Source of the DNA: Malania oleifera
Taxonomy: Eukaryota; Streptophyta; Magnoliopsida; Santalales; Ximeniaceae
Length of the DNA: 64,000 bases
NCBI RefSeq assembly: GCF_029873635.1
Contig: NC_080423.1
Span: forward strand, 92,547,691 to 92,611,690
Reading direction: 5' to 3'
Shown here: positions 1 to 11,993 of the stretch, piece after piece
Layout: every line of letters begins with the position of its first letter
Numbering within the stretch: position 1 is the first letter of the stretch
The notes under the pieces: model-generated
The model's input: only the letters and a program-made list of their open reading frames with translations
What the model was told of the DNA's origin: nothing
Databases searched by the model: none
Position numbers and translations under genes: made by a program

Positions 1-734
1 ATTTGCCATATCTTAAATGTTGTAAATTTTCTGTAGTCATGTAAGCCTTTCCACACTATGAATTTGGATGATTGGTAGATCACGCTCTTGATCATCTTGA
101 GTGGGATTGATGCAATCTGCTCCATCTTCTCTTTGGATTGATAAAAATGTGGCTGACAAATTCTTTTGTGGGTAGGAGGAATTAAAATCCATTGAAGGCC
201 TTCCACCTACTTCAAGATGCTGCAAAGAGTATGCTTGGTTTTGCAACTGCCTTGAATAGCATCTAGTTTTCTGCATTCTCTTTCATGCAAGAGGGAATTC
301 TTTTTAATTGACTTTCAATTCAATGGATATTTGAGTTATTAAAATATTATTTTTTTAATAGGATGAACCTGCCCTGTCTTTCTTTCCTTCCCAAGAAAAG
401 CCAGCATCTGGCGTGCAGCCAGATGCATCCAATCTTGTATGTTCATGCTCAAGTCTCCAGATATTACACAAGACAATGCATTGATTGCAATCCCATATAT
501 TCATTTGCTCAAGTATCAAGATATGACACCAAAGAAAAAGTTAATGGATACAACATGCTACTTATCCCTTTGAAACCACTGCTCTGATATTTTGCATGTT
601 GCTGCAGATAATAATAAATTTTTTTTTTTTTTTGGATGCCTGACGTATAGGGATGGTAGATGGAGTGGAAGGGTCTAGCCTGCTCCTCGGGAAACGCCAA
701 AGTTCATGAAAGCACTTTTCAAAACTTCATTTAG
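1..734. other. Unassigned leading segment
   Basis: No recognisable gene or element. The short open frames on both strands match no family I know and show no exon structure. It lies beyond the decayed gypsy protease remnant and may be more of the same element, but I could not read further pol motifs here. Confidence 0.4.
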
Positions 735-935
735 GAGTTTTTTCTCAATTTAATATTTTTTTAAAAAAATATATTAAATAATATTATTTTTGGGAGAATA
801 ATTCCCAAAGTGACACGTGGCAAATCTTGCAACTCCAAGTAGCGAGACTACGTCAGAGTCATTATGGGAATTATTTTCTTAAAAAGGGTATTATTTAATA
901 TATATTTAAAAAAAAGATAAATCGGGAAAAAACTC
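735..935. mobile_element. Foldback MITE with G-box core
   Basis: The two ends are inverted repeats of roughly 80 bp: the left end starts GAGTTTTTTCTCAATTTA and the right end finishes TAAATCGGGAAAAAACTC. The inner arms (GGGAGAATAATTCCC and GGGAATTATTTTC) also pair. The loop carries GACACGTGGC at 812-821, a perfect CACGTG G-box/ABRE core. There is no open frame, so this is a non-autonomous element. Related copies lie at 61721-62196 and 63795-64000. It sits at the edge of gypsy protease sequence, so it probably inserted into that element. No clear target duplication was seen. Confidence 0.7.
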
Positions 936-1013
936 GCTTTAGTTTCCCTTAGGAATTCCATTCCCAAAATGACTTGGAAGTGATCCAATGAAACCGTTGT
1001 GAAATTTGCATGA
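936..1013 (-). pseudogene. Ty3-gypsy protease C-terminal piece
   Basis: On the minus strand this reads as the end of a gypsy aspartic-protease domain, including a VILGMEFLRE-type motif (the usual form is VVLGMDFL). It continues the frame interrupted at 3092 by the solo LTR at 1014-3091: the host sequence joins across the CATGA target duplication without losing frame. This is a decayed retroelement, not a host gene. Confidence 0.65.
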
Positions 1014-3091
1014 TGTTGACCCTATGGGTCATACCCGGTTTTGATAATGACAAATACTCTTTGTATTTAATGGTTGATGAGTTTGTGTGCAAGATCAACT
1101 GGAAGTATCATATGGTGCACGCACATGGACTTGAAGAAGATAAAGACCAAAAACATTTATTTGTTATAATTTAATTGAGTTTTATTTGGGTTTGTAATAG
1201 TAAATAGGAAATAGTCTGTAATAATAAATGCATTACATGCATGATAGGGTAGATAAGATCAAAGGATTATTGAATGACCTTAGGGATCCCGTTCGGTTGA
1301 TCGATGCCAAATTTTTGGGAATAACTCACAAAGATCATAGATTGTCTTTAGGACCCTAAATATTGCATAAAAATGTACCCCATAGTCTTGAAAATAAACA
1401 TCATATAATTAGGAACAATTTAATAAAGGGAAAAGACCGAAATGCCCAAGGATGCATGTTCAGTCGACCGAACCCCTACTAGGTCAACAAGTTGACCTTT
1501 CGTTTGACCAACCATAAATATATAGGCAACACCCTGGTCGATCGAACTCCCACGTGGGAAATTCCAACTGCCTGGTTGACCAAACCCTTAAGTTCAAAAT
1601 ATCTCGGTCAACCGAAGTTCGACTAGTTTGGTCAACTGAATTCAATTCGGTCGATCAAACAGCGGAAGTTTGGAAAATCGCCTTTGGACGGTCGACCATC
1701 TTATCAGTTCAAATTTGCTACGGTCAACTGAACTTGGCACTACGGTCGAACCTTCAAGATGGTCGACCGACCTTCTTGGGTTGGCCAATTTTATCGAGGT
1801 TAAAACACTATTAAATTTTGTTAAACTTACTTAAACTTTTTTCTAAAATGACCAATATGTACTGAACGGTTAGAATTTTGGGGAAATCTATATATACCCC
1901 CTCATTTGCAAAGATTAGTGAGAGATTAGCAAAAACAATTAGCAAATATTCTATGATTTTCAAAAGCTCTATTTCTGACATTCAAGCTTCATTCCTTCAT
2001 TCTTACTCATCCTTATTACAAACCTTGCTATGTAAGAGTATTATTGTGAGTTTCTAGTTAAGCTTACACTCTCGTTAGTTCTAGTTGATTGAAATATATT
2101 TTTATCCGAGAGTAAACTTGAGTTTTTCTAGGAGACTTCATTAATAAGTCTTCCATAGGAAAACTTTGTAGAGCTTGTGAGTTTTGCATCATCATTGCAA
2201 TACTCAAGAGTTCATATTGCTTTTTGTTTGTGAAATAATTTTTTTACAAACTATTTTCAAATATCCTTGTGCTTATTTTGAGAAACATTTTGAGATATTT
2301 ACTTGTATGCTGAAGATCTTTGTTGTTATATCTTTTGATTGAAATTATCATCTTGACACAAAGATCAAATAATTTTTACAAACCATTTTTGAATATCTCT
2401 TGTGGTGTATTTTGAGAAAAATATTTGTTGAAGATATTTGAAGTGTGCTTGAGATCTTTGTTATTACATTGTGATTGAGACTATTATTTTGACACAAAGA
2501 TCCTATCACTTACACTCTCACGTACTAATTGCAATATTTGCATAAATCTTTGAGAGTAGACACTAAGACTACATTGAACTTATCTCATTATATCATACTA
2601 TAGTGTGCTGATTATAGTGGTACATATCTTCTTGTGTAAGAAGCATTTGTTTGTACGCAAAATTTCATATTTATTGTATTCCATGCGTAGGCTTGAAGAG
2701 GGAGACTAGCCTTGTTGAATAGTCCCTGATTGACTTGGACCCGATTAGGAAAGTTAGGTGTAACATTTTGGTAAGGTGTTGGTTGAGGTCAGCCCCGCTA
2801 ATTGACCTGGTTGTAACTGGTGCTGCTCCACTCGTGAAGTGAGCTTATAGTGGAATCCTTGTACTGGTGAGCCAAGGCGGGGACGTAGGCATAGTTGGCC
2901 AAACCCCAATAATATATCATGTGTGCACTGTTTATATTTTCGCAAATTATATTACCGCATGTGTATGTTTTATTTATGATTACATAGACTAACCCTAGGT
3001 TGTGTATTACTGTTGCTATACTGGTTGACCTAGGGATAAATATTTAAATTTCCAATTCATCCCCTCTTTTGGGATTGCATCAAATCTAACA
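1014..3091 (+). mobile_element. Solo LTR, 2-kb GTCGAC-array family, copy 1
   Basis: It begins TGTTGACCCTATGGGTCATA and ends ATCAAATCTAACA, giving TG...CA termini. It is flanked by a perfect 5-bp direct repeat CATGA (1009-1013 and 3092-3096). The 5' end (TGTTGACC, then CCCGGTTTTGATAATGACAAA) and the 3' end (CAATTCATCCCCTCTTTTGGG) match copy 2 (5618) and copy 3 (50588). The 5' end also matches the reversed fragment at 27150-28746. No coding capacity is present; the open frame at 1554-1814 is only a translation of the GGTCGACC array. The array of GGTCGACC/GGTCAACC palindromes lies at about 1460-1770. The ends resemble long LTRs of SIRE-type Ty1-copia elements, a family assignment that is only probable. 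Length 2078 bp. Confidence 0.8.
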
Positions 3092-3906
3092 CATGACCTG
3101 CCCACTTCCCAAGCTCCACAGTGACTTGTTTGGCTACTCCCAAAGTAGGCTAGGCTACGGAATTCACTACTTTCATGTGTCCTAAATCCTTCTCTAAGGA
3201 TTAGTTGAGTCACCTTGCTTCTGCATGTGAAACAAAATTATGGGTAGCCCCAATATCCACTATAGCATGAGTACTTTTCCCATTAATCCTCAAGTCCACA
3301 AATATAAATCCTTTCGCCTTTATAAGTTTTGGTACTTTCGCATACTTCTCCAATGCGTTCACTAGCCGCATTGTACCCATCCTTGGGGTATCCTCCTCTT
3401 CCTTATAATTCTCTAATGTCCCTTTCGTGATGGAAGCTTTTAAGGCATTGAGTGATAACTTTTATATTTTCCATTGAGTGTGTTGAACCCTTGAGACGAT
3501 GAAGCTTCTTTTCAAGTTGATACCTTACTATTGGCTCCTCTATATTTGGGTTTGCCCTTTTTGAAAGACTTTTCAATGTTTCCACCTATGCCACTCTCTT
3601 TTGATAGATTTGTATTATCACCATCATAGTCAGTCAAGTGTTTTGTGACAACTTGTGCGGTAGACAAGTCTTGAACTCTTTGCTTATAAAGTTGTGTCCT
3701 TACCCACAATTTCAATCCATCAAGAAAATATAACAACTTATCTTTTCTGACATGTCCTTGATATCGAATATTAAAGCAGAAAATTGTTTTATCTATTTAG
3801 TGATTGAACTAGCATGTTTGAGGTCTTTCAACTTTCTTCTAGCATTATACTCAATATTCTTAGGAAAGAATTTGGTATTGGGAATAAAGAACAAATTCCT
3901 GAAACC
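3092..3906 (-). pseudogene. Ty3-gypsy gag/protease remnant
   Basis: The minus strand reads, from right to left, the middle of a gypsy gag (FFPKNIEYNARRKLKDLKH, then YFLDGLKLWVRTQL), a basic linker, and then a retropepsin with FVDLRINGKSTHAIVDIGAT near 3230-3310. The usual active-site triad D-T/S-G is D-I-G here. Frameshifts and in-frame stops break it into short open frames (3403-3585, 3512-3736). It is the host of the solo LTR at 1014-3091 and of the short LTR at 3907-4272. It is inactive. Confidence 0.8.
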
Positions 3907-4272
3907 TGTGAGAAACAAAATAGAGAAAAATAACGCCAAAGAAAAATCAATCACATGCACAAGACAATATTTACGTGGTTCGGTAATTTTGCCTACGTCC
4001 ACGGAGTTGCAGGGATTTCAATATTATCAGGAAGAAAACACAGAGAGTGCGGCGATACAATGCTCTCCCTCTCGCTCTCTCGCAAGTACAACCACACAAA
4101 CCCTAATCACCTGAAAGCAATCCTTTTTATATGTTGCACCTAGGGTTCCATTCCGAATGGGCTCCAAAATTTTCGCTCCATGGACTAAGCCTTAGGATAG
4201 AAATCTCTAATTAAATAGGGGTCAGGTCGGCATCCAAATTAAAACACAACTAGGCTCCACAAAAGCCCAACA
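3907..4272 (-). mobile_element. Short copia-like LTR inserted in gypsy gag
   Basis: On the minus strand it begins TGTTGGGCTTTTGTGG and ends CTATTTTGTTTCTCACA, and it separates two parts of one gag reading frame. It contains TACGTGGTTCGGTAATTTTG (plus strand, 3970-3989) followed by CCTACGTCCACGG, a block I know from the transcribed part of many plant copia LTRs. No clear target duplication was found, so the ends could be off by a few bases. Confidence 0.6.
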
Positions 4273-4760
4273 TTTGGCCTTGAGCTCTCTCTTAAATTCT
4301 GCCCAACAATCAACCACACATCTTCCATTCTCAATTTTATCATATACTTGGTATGCAGCCACAATTTGGCATCACCGACCAAGTACATATTCGCAATATC
4401 CATTTTCACCAATTTTGAGTATGTCCGAAGTTCTCCAACTCCTTGGCATCATGGGTACCCCCATATGTCATGGGTTCTGGTACCTTGATCTTACTAAAAC
4501 TTAGAGTGTTAAAGTTTCCCATAACAAAAGCCATCACATTCATCTTAGTAGTCAGATTAGTTATTTGAGCATGCAAGGTCTCCACAGTGTGATGAAAGTC
4601 CTCTGACATTTCCACCATCAAACTTTGTTGATGCTTTTGTGATCCCTCCAATTCATTAACACGTTTCGTCAATTGGGCCATCTCTACGACCACATTGTTG
4701 TCTGCCGTTTCAGTCTATGCTTCTAGCACATCTATTCTTTAGGTGTTGGTCGACATTGTC
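4273..4760 (-). pseudogene. Ty3-gypsy gag N-terminal remnant
   Basis: The minus strand shows a coiled-coil-like start (EMAQLTKRVNELEGSQKHQQ), then FSKIKVPEP and GTHDAKELENF, the typical opening of plant chromovirus-like gag proteins, then MYLVGDAKLW up to the insertion at 4272. A likely initiator ATG is near 4755, but in-frame stops follow at once. The order LTR, primer-binding site, gag, protease on the minus strand fits one element running from about 8160 leftwards. Confidence 0.75.
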
Positions 4761-4820
4761 ATTTACCAAAACTTTACCAATCTCAATACAAAGGCAACTG
4801 AATTCACATAGCAAATAGCC

Positions 4821-4834
4821 AAACTCTGATATCA
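4821..4834 (-). promoter_or_regulatory. Primer-binding site of the gypsy element
   Basis: The minus-strand sequence TGATATCAGAG resembles the common initiator-tRNA-Met primer site TGGTATCAGAG with one change. It lies two bases after a putative LTR end (...ATGACA) and upstream of the gag start. Confidence 0.55.
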
Positions 4835-4836
4835 GG

Positions 4837-5617
4837 TGTCATGGGTCAAATATTTCACACCTTTATGAAAGGACAATGCGATGTTAGCTAAAGCATTCTT
4901 TGTTAACTAGTTAGCCAAGCGTTTACCATAATTCATCAACAAAAAACTTTCATTGTCATTCAAGCAAATATAAGTAGAAGAAATAAGCAAGTAATGAAAG
5001 CAGTGACATATAAGTAGTAAACATTGAAGCAATGTAATTCATTATCAACAGCTTTGTTAACAATGCATGTCTAGCGAGGGAGGCAAGTAGGCCGAACAGG
5101 TTTACAATAGCTAGTGAGTTTTACAAATTGATGAACACTCACCCTCCCCTAAAGAGCTTTCTATGCTATTCTTACTTTGTCTCTAGGAAACATCACTATG
5201 ACTAAGGAGTCATACTCCCCTTTTTAGCACAAGGAAAAACTATCCCTGAAAAATAACCTTACACTAGTATTTACATGATGGTCACTCATCCTAAATGTAC
5301 GAGACAAGCGGTCCCATGTAAGCATAATGCCTTGAACAAACTCGGCTTGTGACGTTATAAGCAATGTATAGTTGTTTTTATTTTTTATTTTTTATTTTTT
5401 ATGAAATGAATAATAGAAAATTATGAAAATGATTCACTCTGGGTTTTAGGCTAAACAACACGAGTTAGACTATTTCCTATCCTATACACAACCCCAAATT
5501 TCTCACTTTTTAGGTTGTATATCCCATCCTAGCTAAAAAGCATCACAATTATAATGATCACCTATTTAATTAACTAATAAAATCATGCCTTAAGATAATT
5601 TATGAAAGCAAAGATAC
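4837..5617 (-). mobile_element. Gypsy 5' LTR, right part
   Basis: Non-coding sequence directly upstream of the primer-binding site in the minus orientation. The solo LTR at 5618-8001 interrupts it; the sequence should resume after the GATAC duplication at 8002. No second LTR of this element is visible, so the outer limit (about 8160) is a guess. Confidence 0.45.
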
Positions 5618-8001
5618 TGTTGACCCTATGAGTCATACCCTGTTTTGATTATGACAAATACTTTAGTATTTAATGGTTTGATGAGTTTGTGTGCAGGACC
5701 GATCAAACGTATCCTATGGTGCACGCATACGACACATGAAGTGAAGACCTGAAGACCCTATTTATGTTGTATTGTAATTTAATCATTTATTTGGGTCTGT
5801 AATAGTAATTAGGAGAACATGGTCTGTAATAATTAATGCCTTACTTGCATGGTAGGATCGATAAGCTTAAGACCATAGATGGACCTTAGGGAACACCCTT
5901 CGGTCGACCCCGACACCAGACTTTTTCGGTGTCTTCAAATTGGACTTCAAGTGCCCCTAGGACACACACACTTTCACATATATTTGTTAGACACTTCAAT
6001 AAGGCTTATATGTTTCGAAAAGGGACCGAAATGCACACACAATGCACTTCCGGTCGACCAGATAAGCCAGTTCATTTTGGCCTGGTCGACCGAGACACCC
6101 TGGGGTCAACATTTTGACGAACTGGTCGACCGAAACTTGTAGTTCAAAAGTCCCTAGTCGACCAAAATTGATCTAGGTCAACTGTTGACCAAGGCCCTGA
6201 TTGACCGAGCCCTTACAGTTCATTTGACCCCGGTCGACCAAACCACCTGGAAGTCAACATTTTGACCTCCCGGTCGACCGACCACTTTTGTACTCCAACT
6301 ACCTGGTCGACCGGAGGGTTCTCGGGAGAATTCCTAGCGGTTTGGTCGACTGAACCAGCCAGTTCAAAATGACCTGGTTGACCGAACCTCGGACATATGA
6401 AAAATCGCCTCATCCGGTCGACCGACAAGTTAGTTCATTTTAGTCCTGGTCGACCGAACCATGAAAAAGGCTTCAGAATTAACGATATAGTCGACCGACC
6501 ATTTAGTTCAAAACTCCCTTGGTCGACTGAACCATATGTGACTTGGTCGACCGAAACCTTTCTGGTCGACTGGACCTCTCGGGTTGCCCCTTAATTTTTA
6601 CCGTGGTTAATATTTTTAAACGGGGTTAACTTGGTTAAAATATAATAAAACTTTCCTAATAATCCCATATGTGTCCTTAACAGTTATATTTTAAGGATAG
6701 TCTATATATACTCCCTCATTTGGAATAACTAGCAAGAGATTAGAAAATATAATTAGCCAAAATCCTCTCAATCTCAAAAAGCCCATATTTCATATTCAAA
6801 CTTTAAACTCCTACTCTTACTCATTTATTTTGCAAATACCTCATTGTAAGAGTATTCTTGTGCTTATCTCACCTAGCTTATACTCTCTTTTGGTTGTTTT
6901 ATTTGTGATCTATATTTCATAGAGAGTAAGCTACAAGTTCTCCTAGGGGGCTTCATAAATAAGCTTTCCATTGGAAAACTCCCTTGGGCTTCTGAGTTTT
7001 GCATTTTCATTGCAATACTCAAGAATTCATATTGAGTTTTGATTGCGAAAAATATTTTACAAATCGTTTTTCAAATATCTCTTGTGATTTATCTTGAGAA
7101 AAATATTTTGAAATATTTGCTTGTATGCTGAAGATCTTTGTTACTATACTTTTTGATTGAGAATATCTTCTTGATACAAAGATCAAATAAATATTTTTGC
7201 AAACTATCTTTGAATATTTCTTGTGGTTTATATTGAGAAATATTATTTGTTGAGGTATTTGAAGTGTGCTTGTGATCTTTGTTTGTGCATTGTGACTGAA
7301 ATACTATTTTGACACAAAGATCATACCATTTACACTCTCACGCACTGACTGTTATATTTGCATAAATATTTGAGAGTAAACACTTAGACTACATTGAACT
7401 TATCAAATCCTATCTTTTGGTAGTGTATTGATTATACTGTGTGTAACTGGGTACATATCTGCTTTACACGAAAGTACAATCACTGTACCATTTGATTGTA
7501 TTTCAAATCTATTGTATTTCCAGGCACGGGCCTGAAGAGGGAGACTAGCCCTGGAATAGTCCCGAATTGGCTTAGACCCGGTTAGGAAAGTTAGGTGCGT
7601 CGTCCTGTTTAGGCGTGTAGGTTGAAGTCAGCTCCGCTAATTGAGCTGGGTAAGGTTGAGGTCAGCCTTGTGCTAATTGATCTGGTTGTTTAGGTGCTGA
7701 TCCACCCGTTAAGTGAGCCTATAGTGGTAATCCTTGTGCTTGTTGGCCAAGGCGGGGACGTAGGCGATTTGGCCGAACCTCGATAACATTTCTAGGTGTC
7801 GTCTCTTTTATTGCTTTATTGTGCATGCCTGGTTAAATGTTTATTGCATTTTAAATTCCATTGTATATTTACATTGATTTATTTTACATGCACTAGATTG
7901 ATCTTAAGCTTGTGTAATACTGTTTTTAGTGGTTTGACTCAAGGCAATAAATTTTAAAATACCAATTCACCCCCCCTCTTGGGATTGCACCAAAGCTAAC
8001 A
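5618..8001 (+). mobile_element. Solo LTR, 2-kb GTCGAC-array family, copy 2
   Basis: It begins TGTTGACCCTATGAGTCATA and ends CACCAAAGCTAACA, with a perfect 5-bp target duplication GATAC (5613-5617 and 8002-8006). Length 2384 bp. From about 5900 to 6575 it carries some 16 occurrences of GGTCGACC or one-base variants, usually as TGGTCGACCGAACC followed by AGTTCAAAA. A TATATATA motif lies at about 6703-6710, followed by possible transcribed leader sequence. Near the 3' end are a purine-rich AGGTTGAGGTCAGCC repeat and CAATTCACCCCCCCTCTTGGG. No open frame has coding character. Confidence 0.85.
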
Positions 8002-8006
8002 GATAC

Positions 8007-10300
8007 TTTATTGCTAATTTTCACCATAAGTATCGTAGTTATCCCACACCAATTATAATGAGATAGATAGAGCATACGTTGTCATCCAATGATATGTTGC
8101 TTGGTAATCAGCGTGCCCTCAAACAAGCTTATGTGGTATTATTTTATTGGACATCAAAAGACTTAAGGGCTCATTGAGTTGTGAAATTTTTTTTTTTAAT
8201 TTTTTAATTTTAATTTTATAAAATTTAAAATAATTTCTTGATTTTTTAATTTGACAACATTTGACTCTATTTGCTTGTGAAAATTTATATAGAAAATTTG
8301 GAAAACATCATTTTATTATTTCTCTAAGTTTCCACTCTTACTAGGTGCACGAAATTTAGATCTTGAGTTTAATTTGTATGGATTATATATAGAGTTTCTT
8401 CTAAATTTACATGAATTCAGATTCAAGCTCCAAAATCAATGATCCAAATATTATATTATAATTTTTAAAAAATTGGAAAATAAGTGTTTTTTTTAACTAT
8501 TCTGAAATCTATAAATAAAAAATATTTAGTTGTTTTATGTTCTACCTTTTTATTATGAGCCTTGAGAAATTAAAAAGTAAACTAAAATATTTATAATTAC
8601 TTAAAAAACTAGAAAAAAAATAGAAAACAAAAAATATTTCCACACCACAACTAAATAATTTTTCTTTAATTATGCATTAATACATAATCGAAATGGAGAA
8701 ATTATTGTGTTAGACTCTATAATCACTTCACATTTTAAACAACAAATTACATTTTTTGATTGTGAATAATTTTATGTAATTTTAGGAAAATTTAAATCAA
8801 GCAGTTATACTTTGATTCAAAATCATTCAAAATTTAAGAAAGTGATTAGTTGTTTAAAATAGAACGTGATTAGGCTGTCTAACCCAATAATTTCTCCTTG
8901 AGAAGTGATGTGTCCGCAAAAAAATTGCCTCAAAGTGAATTTTGATGCATCAATAAGTATTCAATATAGCAACTTAATTAATTATTCACTAATCCTAAGT
9001 TAAGAAATTTTCATTACCACTGCGTTGATTAAGTAGCTCTTCAATGTCATCAACACGATTATTGGTTTTACAATCAAAGAATATTAAACATTAGTTGCTT
9101 TTTTTTTTTTTTTTGTGAAGAAATATATGCACTTTTTATTTAAACAATACTTAAAGCAGTATAATTTAGTTAACCACACATGTGTGACATAAATGATATG
9201 ATGGTGCCTCGAAATTATCTCTATATTAATTAAAATAATTTTAGTATTATTTTTAAAAATTAAATCAATTTCTAATTAAAATATTTAAAAATTATGTCCA
9301 TATAAATAATGTAATAAATTAAGTTTTTTTTTTTTTTGTGAATTTGATGATTTTCTTGAACTCTCTATTGTATTTAGATGATTTTATTTTTTAATTATTT
9401 TTCCATAAATGAAAAAAACTCTTTTAGTTTCCCTCAAATTTTACAAATTATTTCTTCAGTTAAAAAGCAAAATTAAAAAATTATATTCGTGTTTTAAACA
9501 TTAAAAAATTCATTATGGAATGATTTAAAATAGTAATCATTAATATATTCCATAAAGTATTCAAATTCAATTATTACAATGGCCATATAAATTATTAATT
9601 CAATTATTATTAATTATTAGGGAAATTATTAATTTAATTTTTATTAGCGGTTACAATAATATTAATTCAATTGCTATTATCTATTAAAAATTAGTAAATT
9701 TATTGTGGGGCTTCAACATATTAATCAATTTGTTTATGGGGATTCCCAAAATATTAATTATGATATATAATATAATAATTAATAATTTAAAAATTCACAT
9801 GTAGTGATATTAATAATTTTTATGGATTATATTATTAAAATAATAATATAAATTTTTATTTTTATTTATTATTACATAAATTTATGATTATTATTACCAC
9901 AAAAATATTATTAATTAATGTTAGTTAACGATTACAAATAGTAAAGATTTAGGCAAATGTCAATGTACTAATTTTTTATGACCTACTAATATTTTGATTG
10001 AAGGAGAAAATAAATACAAAATATTTATGGGTCAGCTTTTTGTTATAAATACAAACACATGTGTAATCAAAATCATGAATTATCTTACCATAAATTATCA
10101 AATTCAAGGCATCTCAAAATAGAAGATGATTAATATCCTTTTCAGTTTTGTGATTCTTATTTTTATTATTTATACAATTAAATTTCTTTTCCACCAAAAT
10201 CAACTAGTAATGAATTCTCCAAATTATTTGCACGTTGATTCAATATAATTTGTGGCTCACATTTATTGCATAAAAAATAGCTAAGCCTAAGCCCTAACCC
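8007..10300. other. AT-rich gene-free stretch
   Basis: The first ~150 bp probably continue the gypsy LTR split at 5618. The rest is very AT-rich, with poly-T runs at about 9100 and 9325, and has no long open frame, RNA gene or clear repeat unit. The last part is the upstream region of the GDSL gene. Confidence 0.5.
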
Positions 10301-10306
10301 ATGCCC

Positions 10307-10316
10307 TATATAAATG
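10307..10316 (+). promoter_or_regulatory. Candidate TATA box of the GDSL gene
   Basis: TATATAAATG lies 86 bp upstream of the ATG, after GCCCTAACCCATGCCC. The spacing leaves a 5' UTR of about 50-60 bases. Confidence 0.6.
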
Positions 10317-10401
10317 CACACATCCATATCTCAAAATAAGAGATTGTAAAATAATTCTTTAAAGTTACTCTATCTCAAGCTGGTTGCTCTAAAATTTTAA
10401 A

Positions 10402-11887
10402 ATGAAACTTGCAACCTTTTTTATCATCACGATACTGCTTACTTTCTCCATCACCGTCTTGGCACACCTCCCAAAGTTTCCAGCCATCCTTGTGTTTGGA
10501 GACTCGTTGGTAGACACGGGCAACAACAACTTTATCAAAACCATTTTTAGGGCAAATCACTTTCCCTATGGCCAACTCTTCCCAGGTCATATTGCTACAG
10601 GAAGATTCACTGATGGAAAAATGGTTCCTGATTTCTTGGCATCTTCGTTAGGGATCAAGGACACAGTCCCCGCCTTCCTCGACCCAAATCTCTGTGACAA
10701 TGATGTTCGAACTGGTGCTAACTTTGCATCAGCGGGGTCAGGTTTTGATGACCTCACGACATCATTATCAGGCGTCATTCCAGTGTTGAAGCAGGCTGAT
10801 TACTTGAAAGATTATGTGGAGAGGTTGGAGAGGGTTGTTGGGAAGTCCGAGTCTGATAGAATTTTGAACTCTTCCTTGGCTCTTATTGTTGCAGGGTCCA
10901 ATGACTTTGGACTCAATTACTATACCATGCCCGTTAGGAGACTTCAATATAATCTTAGTGCCTTCCAAGATTTTCTTCAAGATAGGCTACAAATCTTCAT
11001 AAAGGTAGTAATAACATTATCAATTTTAACCTCTGAGTTAGTCTAGGTGTAAGGGTTAGTTCTAGACGAACTGTCATTTCGCGCATTTTAGGTTTGATTT
11101 CTCAATCAATCAAATATGTATATTTGGTGCTTAAGTAAACATTCACAACATAACTAGTTAAACATACTAGACACACTCAATTTAATTATGGCGCTCCAAG
11201 TGCTATACATCTCAACAATATATGGGCGTTGTATTGCAGAATCTATATAGCATTGGGCTGCGAAAAATAGTTGTAGCGGGACTTCCTCCATTTGGGTGCT
11301 GGCCAAATATAAAAGCTATAAAACTGAATCCATTCCATGCGGGTTGCTCAACAATTATGAATGAAGTTTCTGGATCTTACAACGACAAACTTATTAGCAG
11401 GATTCCTCAATTGCAAGCATCCCTTCCTGGCTCACAAATCGTATATGCAGATATACATGGGCCTTTATTGGACATGGGCGATCATCCCCAAAAATACGGT
11501 AAACTAATCATAGACTTGCTAGATTTTATGTCTTAAAATAGAGAATTAATTTCCTCTCATTTTTAGCCTTTTCTATTGCAAAGTTAAAAAAACTCAAATA
11601 TAAAATTATTAATTATTCTTTGTGTTTATATGCTTTCGCATAAATACAAACTTGTATCGCTTTCCACTGTTATTAATTCATCTTATTCCAACGTAGGTTT
11701 TGTGGTAGCGGACAGAGGATGCTGTGGCACAGGATTAACGGAGACAGGGCCGCTATGCAGCCAAATCACACCCACATGCACAAATTCTTCACAATACATG
11801 TTCTGGGATTGCCTCCACCCAACCCAAGCTGCCTACAGCATCCTTGCCACCTCCCTTCTTAATAATGTTTTACCTTCCTTCTCGTAG
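10402..11887 (+). CDS. GDSL esterase/lipase, three exons
   Basis: Exons at 10402-11004, 11240-11498 and 11697-11887 join in frame to a 350-residue protein, the usual length of plant GDSL (SGNH) hydrolases. Introns are GT-AG (AAG|GTAGTA...TTGCAG, then ACG|GTAAAC...ACGTAG). A signal peptide (about residues 1-21, ending TVLA) points to secretion. Block I FGDSLVDTGNNN carries the nucleophile Ser, block II is GANFASAGSGFDD, block III GSNDF carries the oxyanion Asn, and DCLHPT near the C-terminus carries the catalytic Asp and His. All four SGNH residues are present, so the enzyme should be active on ester substrates in the apoplast; the natural substrate cannot be told. The last exon and 3' flank occur again at 26374-26826. 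Confidence 0.95.
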
Positions 11888-11987
11888 ACCACTGGACAAC
11901 CAATGGCAATGGGAAAAAATAATTCTTTGTCAAGAAGTGTTTTCTATCATTTCTATTTCTGTTTCTTATGTTTTTTTATTGCATAAT

Positions 11988-11993
11988 AATAAA
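11988..11993 (+). terminator. Candidate poly(A) signal of the GDSL gene
   Basis: AATAAA lies about 100 bp after the stop codon, following a T-rich stretch. Confidence 0.5.

Noticed and set aside
1554-1814. Open frame of 86 codons in the first solo LTR
   Set aside because: The translation is only the GGTCGACC array read in one frame (recurring SVDQT/WSTE); the same frame is broken in the other copies.
3752-4114. 120-codon plus-strand frame
   Set aside because: It runs antisense across gypsy gag and the short LTR; the minus-strand gag motifs explain the sequence.
5900-6575. Regularly spaced palindromes, considered as a CRISPR-like array
   Set aside because: Spacing is irregular (20-45 bp), the repeat is short and degenerate, the spacers are themselves related, and the context is a plant LTR.
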